NCBI GenBank assembly: GCA_017620455.1
Contig: JAFZQK010000025.1
Location: 1 to 64,000 of the forward strand
DNA length: 64,000 bases
From: Clostridia bacterium
Lineage (GTDB): Bacteria > Bacillota_A > Clostridia > Christensenellales > Aristaeellaceae
Direction: 5' to 3'
Under the pieces are notes generated by a model. The model was not told where the DNA came from. It was given only the letters and a program-made list of their open reading frames with translations, and made no database searches. Below, one piece after another: positions 33,030 through 40,157 of the stretch. Position 1 is the stretch's first letter; the number at the start of each line of letters is the position of its first letter. The translations under genes were made by a program, and so were the position numbers.

Positions 33030-34565
33030 ATGGATCGACGCTGGAAACGCCTGGGCTGCCTGATGGCGGCGGCGCTGCTTTTGTCCGGCTGCGTGGGCCA
33101 GGAGAAAGCCCCTGGTGGGCCGCAGCTGACGCTGCCGCCGGCGGAAAAACGCTACGAGGCGCCGGAAAACGATATCAACCAGGGCTACGAGCAGACGGTG
33201 CTGCTGTATCTGCCTTCCCTGGAGGGCACCCAGCTGCTGGCTTACCCGGTGAAGGCGCAGTTTTCCGCCTCCCGCCATAACGCCCAGACGCTGTGCGAAA
33301 TGCTCCTGTCCCAGCCCTCCGCGGGGGCGGCCCAGGCCGTGGGCGGCGACGTGACGCTGACGCTGTCGGGCACGGACGCGGTGGAGGTATCCGGCCAGGT
33401 GGCCACGGTGAGCCTGGGGGCCTCGGCGCTGCGGCTGTCTCACGAGCAGCTGTACCTGGTGGGCCAGGCCCTGGCCAATACCCTGTGCCAGTTTGGGGAT
33501 CTGCAGTATGTGAACGTGCTCATCGCCGGGGTGCAGCCGGGGCTGAACGTGGCTTCCACCCTGCCGGCGGGGGCTTTCCAGCCCAACACCCGGGAGGATC
33601 TTTCCACCCTGTGGGCCCGGGCGGGCGCGCCCGCCACGGCGGGCCGGCGGTCCTTTGCCGCGGCGGTGTATTTCCCGGCGCCGGCGGGCAAGGGCATCCT
33701 GTGCGAAGGGCGCACGCTGTCCTTCTCCAGCCAGGATCTGCCCGGCATGGCGGTGACGCTGCTGGAGGCCATCGGGGCCGGGGCGGAGAAGCTGCCCAAC
33801 GCCCCAGCCTGCCCCCGGCTGCGGGAAATGCTGGCGGACAGCCCCGTATTGGAGGAAACGGGGGGCGTGCGGCGGCTTTCGCTGCACTTCCGGGAAGAAA
33901 TGAATTCCGCGCTCATCGACGCGGGGATCACCCGGTCCGTGATGATGGCGGCCATGACGTATACGTTCACCACCTTCCTGCCGGGACTGGACGGCATCGA
34001 GGTCGTGATCGGCGAGGAGAGCATTACGTCCCTGACGCCGTCCGGCACCTATTCCGGCGCCGGGGAGCAGATCCGGTTTGCGGACGGGCTGATGCGGCGG
34101 CGGGATTTTTCCGGCTTCCTGCTGGCCGAATGCGCGCTGTATTTTTCGGACGGGAACGGAAGGCTGACCCGGGTGCTCCGGCCCGTGCCCTTCTACGAGG
34201 CGTACAGCGCCCGGGCGCTGGTGCAGCAGCTGCTGCTGGGGCCCCAGCCCTTCGACAGCGTATCGGGCCTGCGGCCCGTGCTGCCCCAGGGCCTGCGCCC
34301 GGCCGACCTGCTGGGGGTCAGCTATGCGGATCAGGCGCTGGTGCTGAATTTTTCCGGGCAGTGGCCGGCCCTCTGCGCAGGGATGGACGCCGCGGCGGAG
34401 AAGCAGATGATCTACGCCCTGGTGAATACCCTGTGCGAACTGCAGGGGGTGAAAAAGGCCGCCTTCTTCGTTCAGGGCGAGCAGCCCGATTCCCTGGCGG
34501 GGCACATTTACCTGCCCGGGGATTTCCTGCCAAACGCGGATCTGGTAACCAACGGTATGAATTAG
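33030..34565 (+). CDS. Lipoprotein with two GerMN domains
   Basis: A 511-residue lipoprotein, lipobox LLSGC near residue 20. Two GerMN-type modules are seen, at about 55-190 (TVLLYLPSLEGTQLLAYPVK, CEMLLSQPS, VATVSLGASAL) and at about 360-500 (CALYFSDGNGRLTRVLRPV, LVQQLLLGPQ, ALVLNFSGQW). GerM of Bacillus, which stabilises the SpoIIQ-SpoIIIAH channel during engulfment, also has two GerMN domains, so this is the better candidate for a GerM counterpart; the middle segment (190-355) is extra. It follows the first GerMN lipoprotein closely and is probably co-transcribed. Confidence 0.85.
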   Translation: MDRRWKRLGCLMAAALLLSGCVGQEKAPGGPQLTLPPAEKRYEAPENDINQGYEQTVLLYLPSLEGTQLLAYPVKAQFSASRHNAQTLCEMLLSQPSAGAAQAVGGDVTLTLSGTDAVEVSGQVATVSLGASALRLSHEQLYLVGQALANTLCQFGDLQYVNVLIAGVQPGLNVASTLPAGAFQPNTREDLSTLWARAGAPATAGRRSFAAAVYFPAPAGKGILCEGRTLSFSSQDLPGMAVTLLEAIGAGAEKLPNAPACPRLREMLADSPVLEETGGVRRLSLHFREEMNSALIDAGITRSVMMAAMTYTFTTFLPGLDGIEVVIGEESITSLTPSGTYSGAGEQIRFADGLMRRRDFSGFLLAECALYFSDGNGRLTRVLRPVPFYEAYSARALVQQLLLGPQPFDSVSGLRPVLPQGLRPADLLGVSYADQALVLNFSGQWPALCAGMDAAAEKQMIYALVNTLCELQGVKKAAFFVQGEQPDSLAGHIYLPGDFLPNADLVTNGMN

Positions 34566-34620
34566 TTGCCAAGGGGTTCAGGGAAACGATTTCTGCGGGG
34601 CTCTAAAAAATCCAAAGAAG

Positions 34621-34796
34621 CGAGCTGCGGCGATGGGTATATAGATTTCCTTGCCGATCGTATTCAGCGCCAATATCCCGGTATAAAGGGCTTTCATCGC
34701 CGTGGCCTTTATCGCATGAAGCAGCCTTACGAAACATATTCCGACAACGAAAAAGTGTCAGCACTGCTGACACTTTTCTATAATATGAATTTGTGA
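34621..34796 (+). pseudogene. Fragment of a DUF1016 (YhcG-type) nuclease gene
   Basis: Translation gives GDGYIDFLADRIQRQYPGI, then KGFHRRGLYRMKQPYETY and DNEKVSALLT before the frame leaves the family and stops. This is the conserved middle of the DUF1016 N-terminal domain (YhcG-like PDDEXK nuclease family); the beginning of that domain and the whole nuclease domain are missing and no good ribosome binding site precedes it. The stretch is AT-richer than its surroundings. It is a remnant of a lost or deleted gene rather than a working one. Confidence 0.75.
34755..34781. repeat. Near-perfect palindrome in the DUF1016 remnant
   Basis: AAAAGTGTCAGCA and TGCTGACACTTTT are perfect 13-base arms separated by one base. 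They overlap the codons of the VSALLT motif, so they could be coincidental, but they also mark the place where similarity to the family ends. Confidence 0.5.
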
Positions 34797-34820
34797 TTCA
34801 TAAAAAGATATTTGGATTGG

Positions 34821-34849
34821 TGTACAAATCTCCCTTTCCATCCGTCATA
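34821..34849 (+). promoter_or_regulatory. Possible ECF-type promoter of the sigma factor gene
   Basis: TGTACAAAT (from 34821) and CGTCATA (from 34843) are 17 bases apart, similar to ECF promoters (a GAAC/GTAC-type -35 and CGTC -10). This would make the sigma factor autoregulated. Confidence 0.4.
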
Positions 34850-34875
34850 ATTGGTGCAGAGAGGAGGTGATCGGT

Positions 34876-35397
34876 ATGGAGCGTGCTGCGGTACCCGGCA
34901 TGACCCGGGAGCAGATATTGGAAACATGGGTCCACACCTATGCGGGAGCGATCCTGAAAACCTGCTTCATTTATCTGGCCGATTATGATCTTGCACAGGA
35001 TGCCATGCAGGACACGTTTATGAAAGCGTGGAGATACCTGGAGAGGAACAGCGCAGCTTCCATCCGGAATGAAAAGGCGTGGCTGATGCGGGTGGCGATG
35101 AATATTTGCCGGGACTATCACCGGACGCAATGGTTCAAACAGATTGACTTCAAAACGAGCCTGGATGAATTGCCGCCTGGCTATATTTCCGTGCCGGAGG
35201 AAGATCGCGACCTGGTGATCGAAATAGGAAAACTTCCGGATAAGTATAAGCGGCCTGTATTGCTGTATTACTATTCCAACTTGACCTTGCAGGACACGGC
35301 GGAGGCGCTGGGCATTCCCAAATCCACCGCCAGCAAAAGACTCAAACGGGCGGAGGAAATGCTCCGGCACAGCTTGACGGGAGGTGAAGCAAAATGA
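34876..35397 (+). CDS. ECF-type RNA polymerase sigma factor
   Basis: A 173-residue sigma-70 family member with only regions 2 and 4. Region 2 has LADYDLAQDAMQDTFMKAWR and AWLMRVAMNICRDYHR; region 4 has LPDKYKRPVLLYYYSNL, then the helix-turn-helix DTAEALGIPKSTASKRLKRA. ATG at 34876 follows AGGAGGTGAT by six bases; an in-frame GTG lies inside that site. The gene overlaps the next one by four bases, the usual arrangement for a sigma factor and its anti-sigma partner. Composition is AT-richer than in the flanking genes. Confidence 0.93.
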   Translation: MERAAVPGMTREQILETWVHTYAGAILKTCFIYLADYDLAQDAMQDTFMKAWRYLERNSAASIRNEKAWLMRVAMNICRDYHRTQWFKQIDFKTSLDELPPGYISVPEEDRDLVIEIGKLPDKYKRPVLLYYYSNLTLQDTAEALGIPKSTASKRLKRAEEMLRHSLTGGEAK

Positions 35398-36353
35398 AAG
35401 ACTTGAGATTTCAAAAACGTCTTGAAAACGCCGTTGATACCACGTTGGCCTCTCTCGATCCTTCTGCTCGGGAATGCAATCAGATCATTGGGAAGGCGAT
35501 GGAGGGCAGAAATGTGAAGAAAATCCATTTTACAGCAAAACCAATCTTCATCTTCGTGATCATCCTGTTGCTGATGACCGCGTCGGCCCTGGCCGCCGGG
35601 ATCATCTTTGCCAAACGCGTGCCCGCCACGGAAATTGCGGATCGGGCGCTGCTCAAAACCTACGGGATTACCGCCCAGATGCAGTCCATGTTCATTCGGG
35701 AAACTGCGGAAGGGGAAGGAGGAACCACCGTTGTAACGTATGAAGGAAAAGAGCACCTGGCTTATGTGCTGGGTAAGTATACAGTGATCGTGGACGGCCA
35801 AACCGTGAAAAGCATATCCTGGAGCCATGACGGGGAGGACATGAGCGGCGGGCTGGAGGCCTCCGCCTGGGGGAAGGATCAGCTGGAGGAAATCCTTAGG
35901 ATCGACCCGGAAACCGGAGAACAGGCCCAGCTGCTTGTGTTCGATCCTTACGTCGAGCGGATCAACCGGGAGCATGGTTTTGACTATCAAGCGTATTGGA
36001 ATGAAAAAGAGGATGAAAAAAACGTAGTTGTTTTGGAGGGGGAAGATATTGAGAAAGCGAAAGAGAAACAAGCTTTTTCTGCGCACGACTTCGTCCAAAT
36101 CGCAAAGGAAGCCGTTGGCGTAAGGTATCACTTGACTTCCCGGCAGATTTCTTTGATGTCAATAAACGTGGATGAGAATTGGGCCTATGTACTGCTGGAT
36201 GGAACGCTCTGTTATTGTTGCCAGATCTTCGTGGGGGAATTGTCCGATGAAGAAACGGAGCAGGACGGAACTTACACTGTTTATCTGAACCTGGAGACCG
36301 GCGTTGTGGAGGATATCCTGTTCCTGTCTGAGCATGGCGGCGGAAATGGCTGA
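35394..36353 (+). CDS. Membrane-anchored putative anti-sigma factor
   Basis: A 319-residue protein with a short cytoplasmic N-terminus (RFQKRLENAVDTTLASLD), one membrane span (about 52-74) and an extracytoplasmic domain of about 240 residues with no recognised motif. Near the C-terminus TVYLNLETGVVEDILFL resembles a PepSY/DUF4179-like strand. The translational overlap with the ECF sigma factor suggests that its cytoplasmic part holds the sigma factor and the outside part senses a signal. No zinc-binding HxxxCxxC motif is present, so it is not a classical ZAS anti-sigma factor. The partnership is inferred from position. Confidence 0.7.
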   Translation: MKDLRFQKRLENAVDTTLASLDPSARECNQIIGKAMEGRNVKKIHFTAKPIFIFVIILLLMTASALAAGIIFAKRVPATEIADRALLKTYGITAQMQSMFIRETAEGEGGTTVVTYEGKEHLAYVLGKYTVIVDGQTVKSISWSHDGEDMSGGLEASAWGKDQLEEILRIDPETGEQAQLLVFDPYVERINREHGFDYQAYWNEKEDEKNVVVLEGEDIEKAKEKQAFSAHDFVQIAKEAVGVRYHLTSRQISLMSINVDENWAYVLLDGTLCYCCQIFVGELSDEETEQDGTYTVYLNLETGVVEDILFLSEHGGGNG

Positions 36354-36423
36354 TGAAAAGCGTGACACAAGTGCTTCCAGGTACGTCGAAGAATTCTGTT
36401 AGCCATATTATGAAATACGCCCC

Positions 36424-36452
36424 TTGACGCCGGGGCGGCGACGCATTATAAT
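36424..36452 (+). promoter_or_regulatory. SigA-type promoter of the riboflavin uptake operon
   Basis: TTGACG (36424-36429) and TATAAT (36447-36452), spacing exactly 17, placing the transcript start just ahead of the FMN riboswitch. Confidence 0.85.
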
Positions 36453-36476
36453 AAGGCCGACAACTGAATGAACAGC

Positions 36477-36626
36477 GCATCTTCAGGGCAGGGTGAAAAT
36501 CCCGATCGGCGGTAAAGTCCGCGAGCCTCGCTCCGTTTTTACGGAGGGGCAGAGCCGGTGAGCATTCCGGCACCGACAGTAAGCCGCGGCGCGCAGCGCG
36601 CGGCAAGTCTGGATGAAAGAAGATGG
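36477..36626 (+). ncRNA. FMN riboswitch (RFN element)
   Basis: All diagnostic parts are present in order. The P1 left arm GCATCTTC is followed by AGGGCAGGGTGAAAATCCC and GATCGGCGGTAAAGTCC. After GAGCC comes a variable hairpin, then AGAGCCGGTGAGCATTCCGG, CACCGACAGTAAG, a GCGC-rich hairpin, AAGTCTGGATGAAAG and the P1 right arm GAAGATG. It binds FMN and, through the terminator that follows, would turn off the riboflavin transporter when FMN is plentiful. Confidence 0.97.
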
Positions 36627-36658
36627 ACAGGGAAGCCTCAAATACGGCAGTCTCTGAT

Positions 36659-36697
36659 CCCCTGAAAGATCAACGCGGTGCTTTCAGGGGATTTTTT
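36659..36697 (+). terminator. Riboswitch-controlled terminator
   Basis: CCCCTGAAAG pairs with CTTTCAGGGG and is followed by ATTTTTTG. It lies between the FMN aptamer and ribU and is the expression platform. Confidence 0.9.
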
Positions 36698-36720
36698 GAT
36701 GAAAAACGGAGGGAAAAAGC

Positions 36721-37374
36721 ATGAACAGCAAAACCGGGAAAATCACCCTGATCGGCATGTTCTGCGCCATGGCCGTGCTGGCGGTGGCGCTGATCCGGAT
36801 ACCGGTGGTGCTCTTCCTCAAGTACGAGCCCAAGGACGTGGTCATCGTGCTGGGCGGGCTGATGATGGGGCCGGTGCCCGCGGCGATCATTTCGGCCATT
36901 TCGTCGGTGATCGAGATGGTCACCATCAGCGATACGGGCCCCTGGGGGCTGCTGATGAACGTGGTCTCCAGCTGCGCCTACGCCTGCACGGCGGCGGCGA
37001 TCTACCAGAAAAAGCGCACGGCCGACGGCGCGGTGGCGGGCCTGCTGTGCGGCACGGCGGTCATGGCGGCGATGATGCTGCTGTGGAATTACATCGTCAC
37101 CCCCATTTACACGGGCACCCCCCGGGAGGTGGTGGCGGGCATGCTGCTGCCCACCTTCCTGCCCTTTAACCTGCTCAAGGGAGGGCTTAACACGGGGATC
37201 ACGCTGCTGATCTACAAGCCGCTGATCACCGCGCTGCGCAAGGCCCGCATCCTCACCGGGGCGGACCAGCCCAAGAAAGCGGAGCTGAAGATCGACCCGG
37301 CCATGATGGTGCTGGGCGCGGTGCTGCTGGCGGGCTGCGTGCTGCTGGTGATGCGGCTGAGAGGAACGATCTGA
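36721..37374 (+). CDS. ribU: Riboflavin ECF transporter S component
   Basis: RibU is the substrate-binding membrane subunit of an energy-coupling-factor transporter for riboflavin. The 217-residue protein has six membrane segments, with the family's LIRIPVVLFLKYEPKDVVIV near residue 25 and GPVPAAIISAISSVIEM after it, and GPWGLLMNVVSSCAY. It uses the shared EcfA/EcfA'/EcfT module encoded elsewhere. Placement directly under an FMN riboswitch and ahead of riboflavin kinase confirms the substrate. A C-terminal extra hydrophobic segment (about 190-212) is present. Confidence 0.96.
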   Translation: MNSKTGKITLIGMFCAMAVLAVALIRIPVVLFLKYEPKDVVIVLGGLMMGPVPAAIISAISSVIEMVTISDTGPWGLLMNVVSSCAYACTAAAIYQKKRTADGAVAGLLCGTAVMAAMMLLWNYIVTPIYTGTPREVVAGMLLPTFLPFNLLKGGLNTGITLLIYKPLITALRKARILTGADQPKKAELKIDPAMMVLGAVLLAGCVLLVMRLRGTI

Positions 37375-37376
37375 AA

Positions 37377-37787
37377 ATGGATGCTCCCATGCGCGGCGAA
37401 GGCCCGCTGTACGTGCTTTCCGGCCCCGTGATCCACGGCCGGGGCAACGGGCGCACCGTGGGGATGCCCACGGCCAATCTGCCTGTGCCCTCCGGCGCGG
37501 CGCTGCCGCCCTTCGGGGTGTACGCCGCCCGGGTGCGGGTGGGGGACAGGGAATACCTGGGGGTCACCAACGTGGGGCTGCGGCCCACGTTGACCGCCGA
37601 TCCCGTCCCCACGGTGGAAACCTTCCTGCCCGGTTTTTCCGGCGATCTCTACGGCCGGGAAATCACGGTGTCGCTGTACGCGTTTCTGCGGCCCACCCGG
37701 AAGATGGCGTCCCTGCGGGAGGTGGAAGCCCAGGTGGAAAAGGACGCAGAGGAGGCCCGGCGGCTGCTGGGCGGGAACGGAATGTGA
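37377..37787 (+). CDS. Stand-alone riboflavin kinase domain
   Basis: A 136-residue protein equal to the C-terminal flavokinase half of bifunctional RibF. It has VIHGRGNGRTVGMPTANL (ATP/flavin binding), FGVYAARVRV, GVTNVGLRPTL, VETFLPGFSGDLYG with the catalytic glutamate, and the C-terminal FLRPTRKMASLREVEAQVEKD. The N-terminal FMN adenylyltransferase half is absent, so it makes FMN from riboflavin and ATP but not FAD. It starts two bases after ribU, giving an import-and-trap operon under FMN control. A full RibF is presumably encoded elsewhere. Confidence 0.92.
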   Translation: MDAPMRGEGPLYVLSGPVIHGRGNGRTVGMPTANLPVPSGAALPPFGVYAARVRVGDREYLGVTNVGLRPTLTADPVPTVETFLPGFSGDLYGREITVSLYAFLRPTRKMASLREVEAQVEKDAEEARRLLGGNGM

Positions 37788-37795
37788 ATCAAACG

Positions 37796-37822
37796 CCGCC
37801 GGGGGCTCTCCGGCGGTTTTTT
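37796..37822 (+). terminator. Terminator after riboflavin kinase
   Basis: CCGCCGG pairs with CCGGCGG across a seven-base loop, followed by six T residues. Confidence 0.85.
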
Positions 37823-37857
37823 GCGGAAAAAGCGGCTGTTTTTGCGATGGAAAGCAG

Positions 37858-37886
37858 TTGAACAAAACCCAAGAATCGTATATAAT
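37858..37886 (+). promoter_or_regulatory. SigA-type promoter of the DUF2461/phosphohexomutase genes
   Basis: TTGAAC (37858-37863) and TATAAT (37881-37886), 17-base spacing, 34 bases before the GTG start at 37920. Confidence 0.75.
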
Positions 37887-37919
37887 ATAGCCGTGCAATT
37901 TTGCTCGGGAGGAAAGCGC

Positions 37920-38624
37920 GTGTTTCAAGGCTTCGGAAAGGAAATGATCCCTTTCTTTCTGGATTTGCGGTTTCATAACGACAAATCTTTTATGGACGCC
38001 AACCGGGACAGGTATTACCGCGCGGTGCGGGATCCCTTTTACGCGTTCATCGGCGCCATGGGCCCGGGCATGCAGCAGATCGCGGAGGACATGGAGGTGC
38101 GGCCCGCCAAGTGCTTAAGCCGCATCAACCGGGACACCCGCTTTTCCAAAGACAAATCCCCCTACCGGGATCATCTGTGGGTCTCCTTCCGGCAGAGCGG
38201 CCGGCCCAACGACGGCACGCCCTTCTACTGGTTCGAGGCCGGGGCGGATCACGTGAACTGGGGCGTGGGCATCTGGGGCGAGACCCGGGAGATCATGGAC
38301 GCCATGCGCCGGCGGATGGCCGCCCACCCGGACGATTTCCTGCGGATCCTGCCGGTGCTCCGGCAGCGCGGGTTCGCGCTTTCCGGCCAGGAATGGAAGA
38401 AAATGAAGCCCCCGGAAGGGCTGCCGGAAGCGCTGATCCCCTGGTACCTGAAAAAGCAGGTGTACGCCGAGCGGCTGGGCGCGAAAATGGCCTGGCTGCA
38501 GTCGCCGGGGATCGTGGACCGGGTGATGGAGGATTACCGGGCGCTCGCCCCGCTGTACTGGATCTTCCGGGGCTGCGTGGAGGACGCGATGGAGCAAATG
38601 GACGAACGGGGAGGAAACGTATGA
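37920..38624 (+). CDS. DUF2461 (TIGR02453) family protein
   Basis: A 234-residue cytoplasmic protein of the DUF2461 family. It shows FFLDLRFHNDKSFMDANRDRY at the N-terminus, the SRINRDTRFSKDKSPYRDHLW motif near residue 64 and FYWFEAGADHVNWGVGIW, all typical. The start is GTG at 37920, eight bases after GGGAGG; the first ATG (37944) has no site before it. The gene overlaps the phosphohexomutase gene by four bases. No biochemical function is established for the family. Confidence 0.9.
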   Translation: MFQGFGKEMIPFFLDLRFHNDKSFMDANRDRYYRAVRDPFYAFIGAMGPGMQQIAEDMEVRPAKCLSRINRDTRFSKDKSPYRDHLWVSFRQSGRPNDGTPFYWFEAGADHVNWGVGIWGETREIMDAMRRRMAAHPDDFLRILPVLRQRGFALSGQEWKKMKPPEGLPEALIPWYLKKQVYAERLGAKMAWLQSPGIVDRVMEDYRALAPLYWIFRGCVEDAMEQMDERGGNV

Positions 38625-40126
38625 GCTGGGACTTGCGCACCCTCAGGAACGGCACGGATGTGCGCGGACGGGCCATGGGGGACGGCGCGCCCCTGACGGC
38701 GGCGGCAGCCGGCCGGATCGGCGCGGCGTTTGTGAAGTGGCTGCGGGACAGGGGCGTGCCCAACCCGCGGATCGCCCTCGGGCGGGACTGCCGCCTCACC
38801 GGGGAAGCGCTGCTTGACGCCTGCGCGGAGGGGTGCCATCAGGCGGGGGCCCAGGTGGAATGCTACGGGCTGTGCACCACCCCGGCCATGTATATGAGCC
38901 TGATCACCGAAGGCTTTGCCTGCGACGGCAGCGTGATGATCACGGCGGATCATTTTTCATCCGAATACAACGGCATGAAGTTTTTCACCCGGACCGGCGG
39001 CATCGAGAAGGCCGATCTGGACGCGATCCTGGAGATCGCCAGCGGCGATTCGCCCCTGCTGGGCGACGCGGGCCCCATCGTGAAAAGGGATTTCATGCCC
39101 GTGTACTGCGAGCAGCTGAAGGCCCTGATCCGCAGGAAGCTGAACACCGACGTGCAAAAGCCCCTGCTGGGCCTGCACGTGCTGGTGGACGCCGGCAACG
39201 GCATGGGCGGCTTCTTCCAGGAAATGCTGGACGATTTGGGCGCCTGGGTGGAGGGCAGCCAGTTCCTGGAGCCGGACGGCGCGTTCCCCCATCACGTTCC
39301 CGGCACGGACGATCCCCGGGCCGTCGCCGCCGTGACCGAAGCGGTGGTGAAATACGGCGCGGACATGGGCGTGCTTTTCGACGCCGACTGCGACCGCGCC
39401 GCCATTGTGGACCGTACCGGCCGGCAGATCGACCGCAACCGGCTCATCGCCCTGATCAGCGCCGTGCTGCTGGATAAAAAGCCGGGGCTGACCATCGTCA
39501 CCGATTCGGTCACCTCCACCGGCCTTCATGAGTTCATCATGGAGTGGGGCGGCGAGCATTACCGTTACAAGCGGGGCTACCGCAACGTGATCAACGAGGC
39601 CATCCGCCTGAACGAGGCGGGCATCGACTGCCCCCTGGCCATCGAAACCAGCGGCCACGCCGCCCTGCGGGAAAACCATTTCCTGGACGACGGAACGTAT
39701 CTTGTGACGGCGCTGATCTGCGAGGCCATGCGCATGAAGCAGGAAGGCCGGGAGCTGAGCGAGCTGATCGCGGATCTGAAGGAGCCCAAGGAGAGCGTGG
39801 AGCTGCGGCTCACCATCGGCGCCGAGGATTTCCGCGCCGCCGGGCGGGCGGCCATCGAAAAGGTGATGGATCACGCGGCCTTCGCCCCGGGCTGGCACAT
39901 CGCCCCGGACAACCGGGAGGGCGTGCGCATTTCCTTCGATCTGCAGGACGGCGCCAACAACGGCTGGTTCCTGCTGCGCCTCAGCGTGCACGATCCGGTG
40001 CTGCCGCTGAACATCGAAAGCGACGTGGAAGGCGGCGTGCATGAAATGGCGTTGGCGCTGCTGGGCGTGCTGTCCGGCGCGGAGGGCGTGGACCTGAGCC
40101 GTCTGGAAAAATTTGTGCAGGCGTAA
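38621..40126 (+). CDS. Phosphohexomutase homologue (phosphoglucomutase/phosphomannomutase) with altered active site
   Basis: A 501-residue member of the alpha-D-phosphohexomutase family, which interconverts hexose-1- and 6-phosphates through a phosphoserine. Four-domain layout is complete: TDVRGRAMG at the start, metal loop FDADCDRAAIVD (D254, D256, D258), sugar loop IETSGHAA (342-346) and the C-terminal RLSVHDPVLPLNIES block of the TASHLP-type subgroup. The catalytic loop, normally TASHxP, reads TADHFSSEYNGMKFF: the phosphorylated serine is Asp110 (codon GAT at 38948-38950). The gene may thus encode a mutase-like protein with changed or regulatory function. It is coupled to the DUF2461 gene. 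Confidence 0.85.
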   Translation: MSWDLRTLRNGTDVRGRAMGDGAPLTAAAAGRIGAAFVKWLRDRGVPNPRIALGRDCRLTGEALLDACAEGCHQAGAQVECYGLCTTPAMYMSLITEGFACDGSVMITADHFSSEYNGMKFFTRTGGIEKADLDAILEIASGDSPLLGDAGPIVKRDFMPVYCEQLKALIRRKLNTDVQKPLLGLHVLVDAGNGMGGFFQEMLDDLGAWVEGSQFLEPDGAFPHHVPGTDDPRAVAAVTEAVVKYGADMGVLFDADCDRAAIVDRTGRQIDRNRLIALISAVLLDKKPGLTIVTDSVTSTGLHEFIMEWGGEHYRYKRGYRNVINEAIRLNEAGIDCPLAIETSGHAALRENHFLDDGTYLVTALICEAMRMKQEGRELSELIADLKEPKESVELRLTIGAEDFRAAGRAAIEKVMDHAAFAPGWHIAPDNREGVRISFDLQDGANNGWFLLRLSVHDPVLPLNIESDVEGGVHEMALALLGVLSGAEGVDLSRLEKFVQA

Positions 40127-40157
40127 CGAAAGATTATTATACAGGGAGGAAATCATC

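Noticed and set aside
36477..36720. The leader of ribU considered as a possible TPP or cobalamin riboswitch
   Set aside because: The order of conserved blocks and the RibU gene fit only the FMN element.
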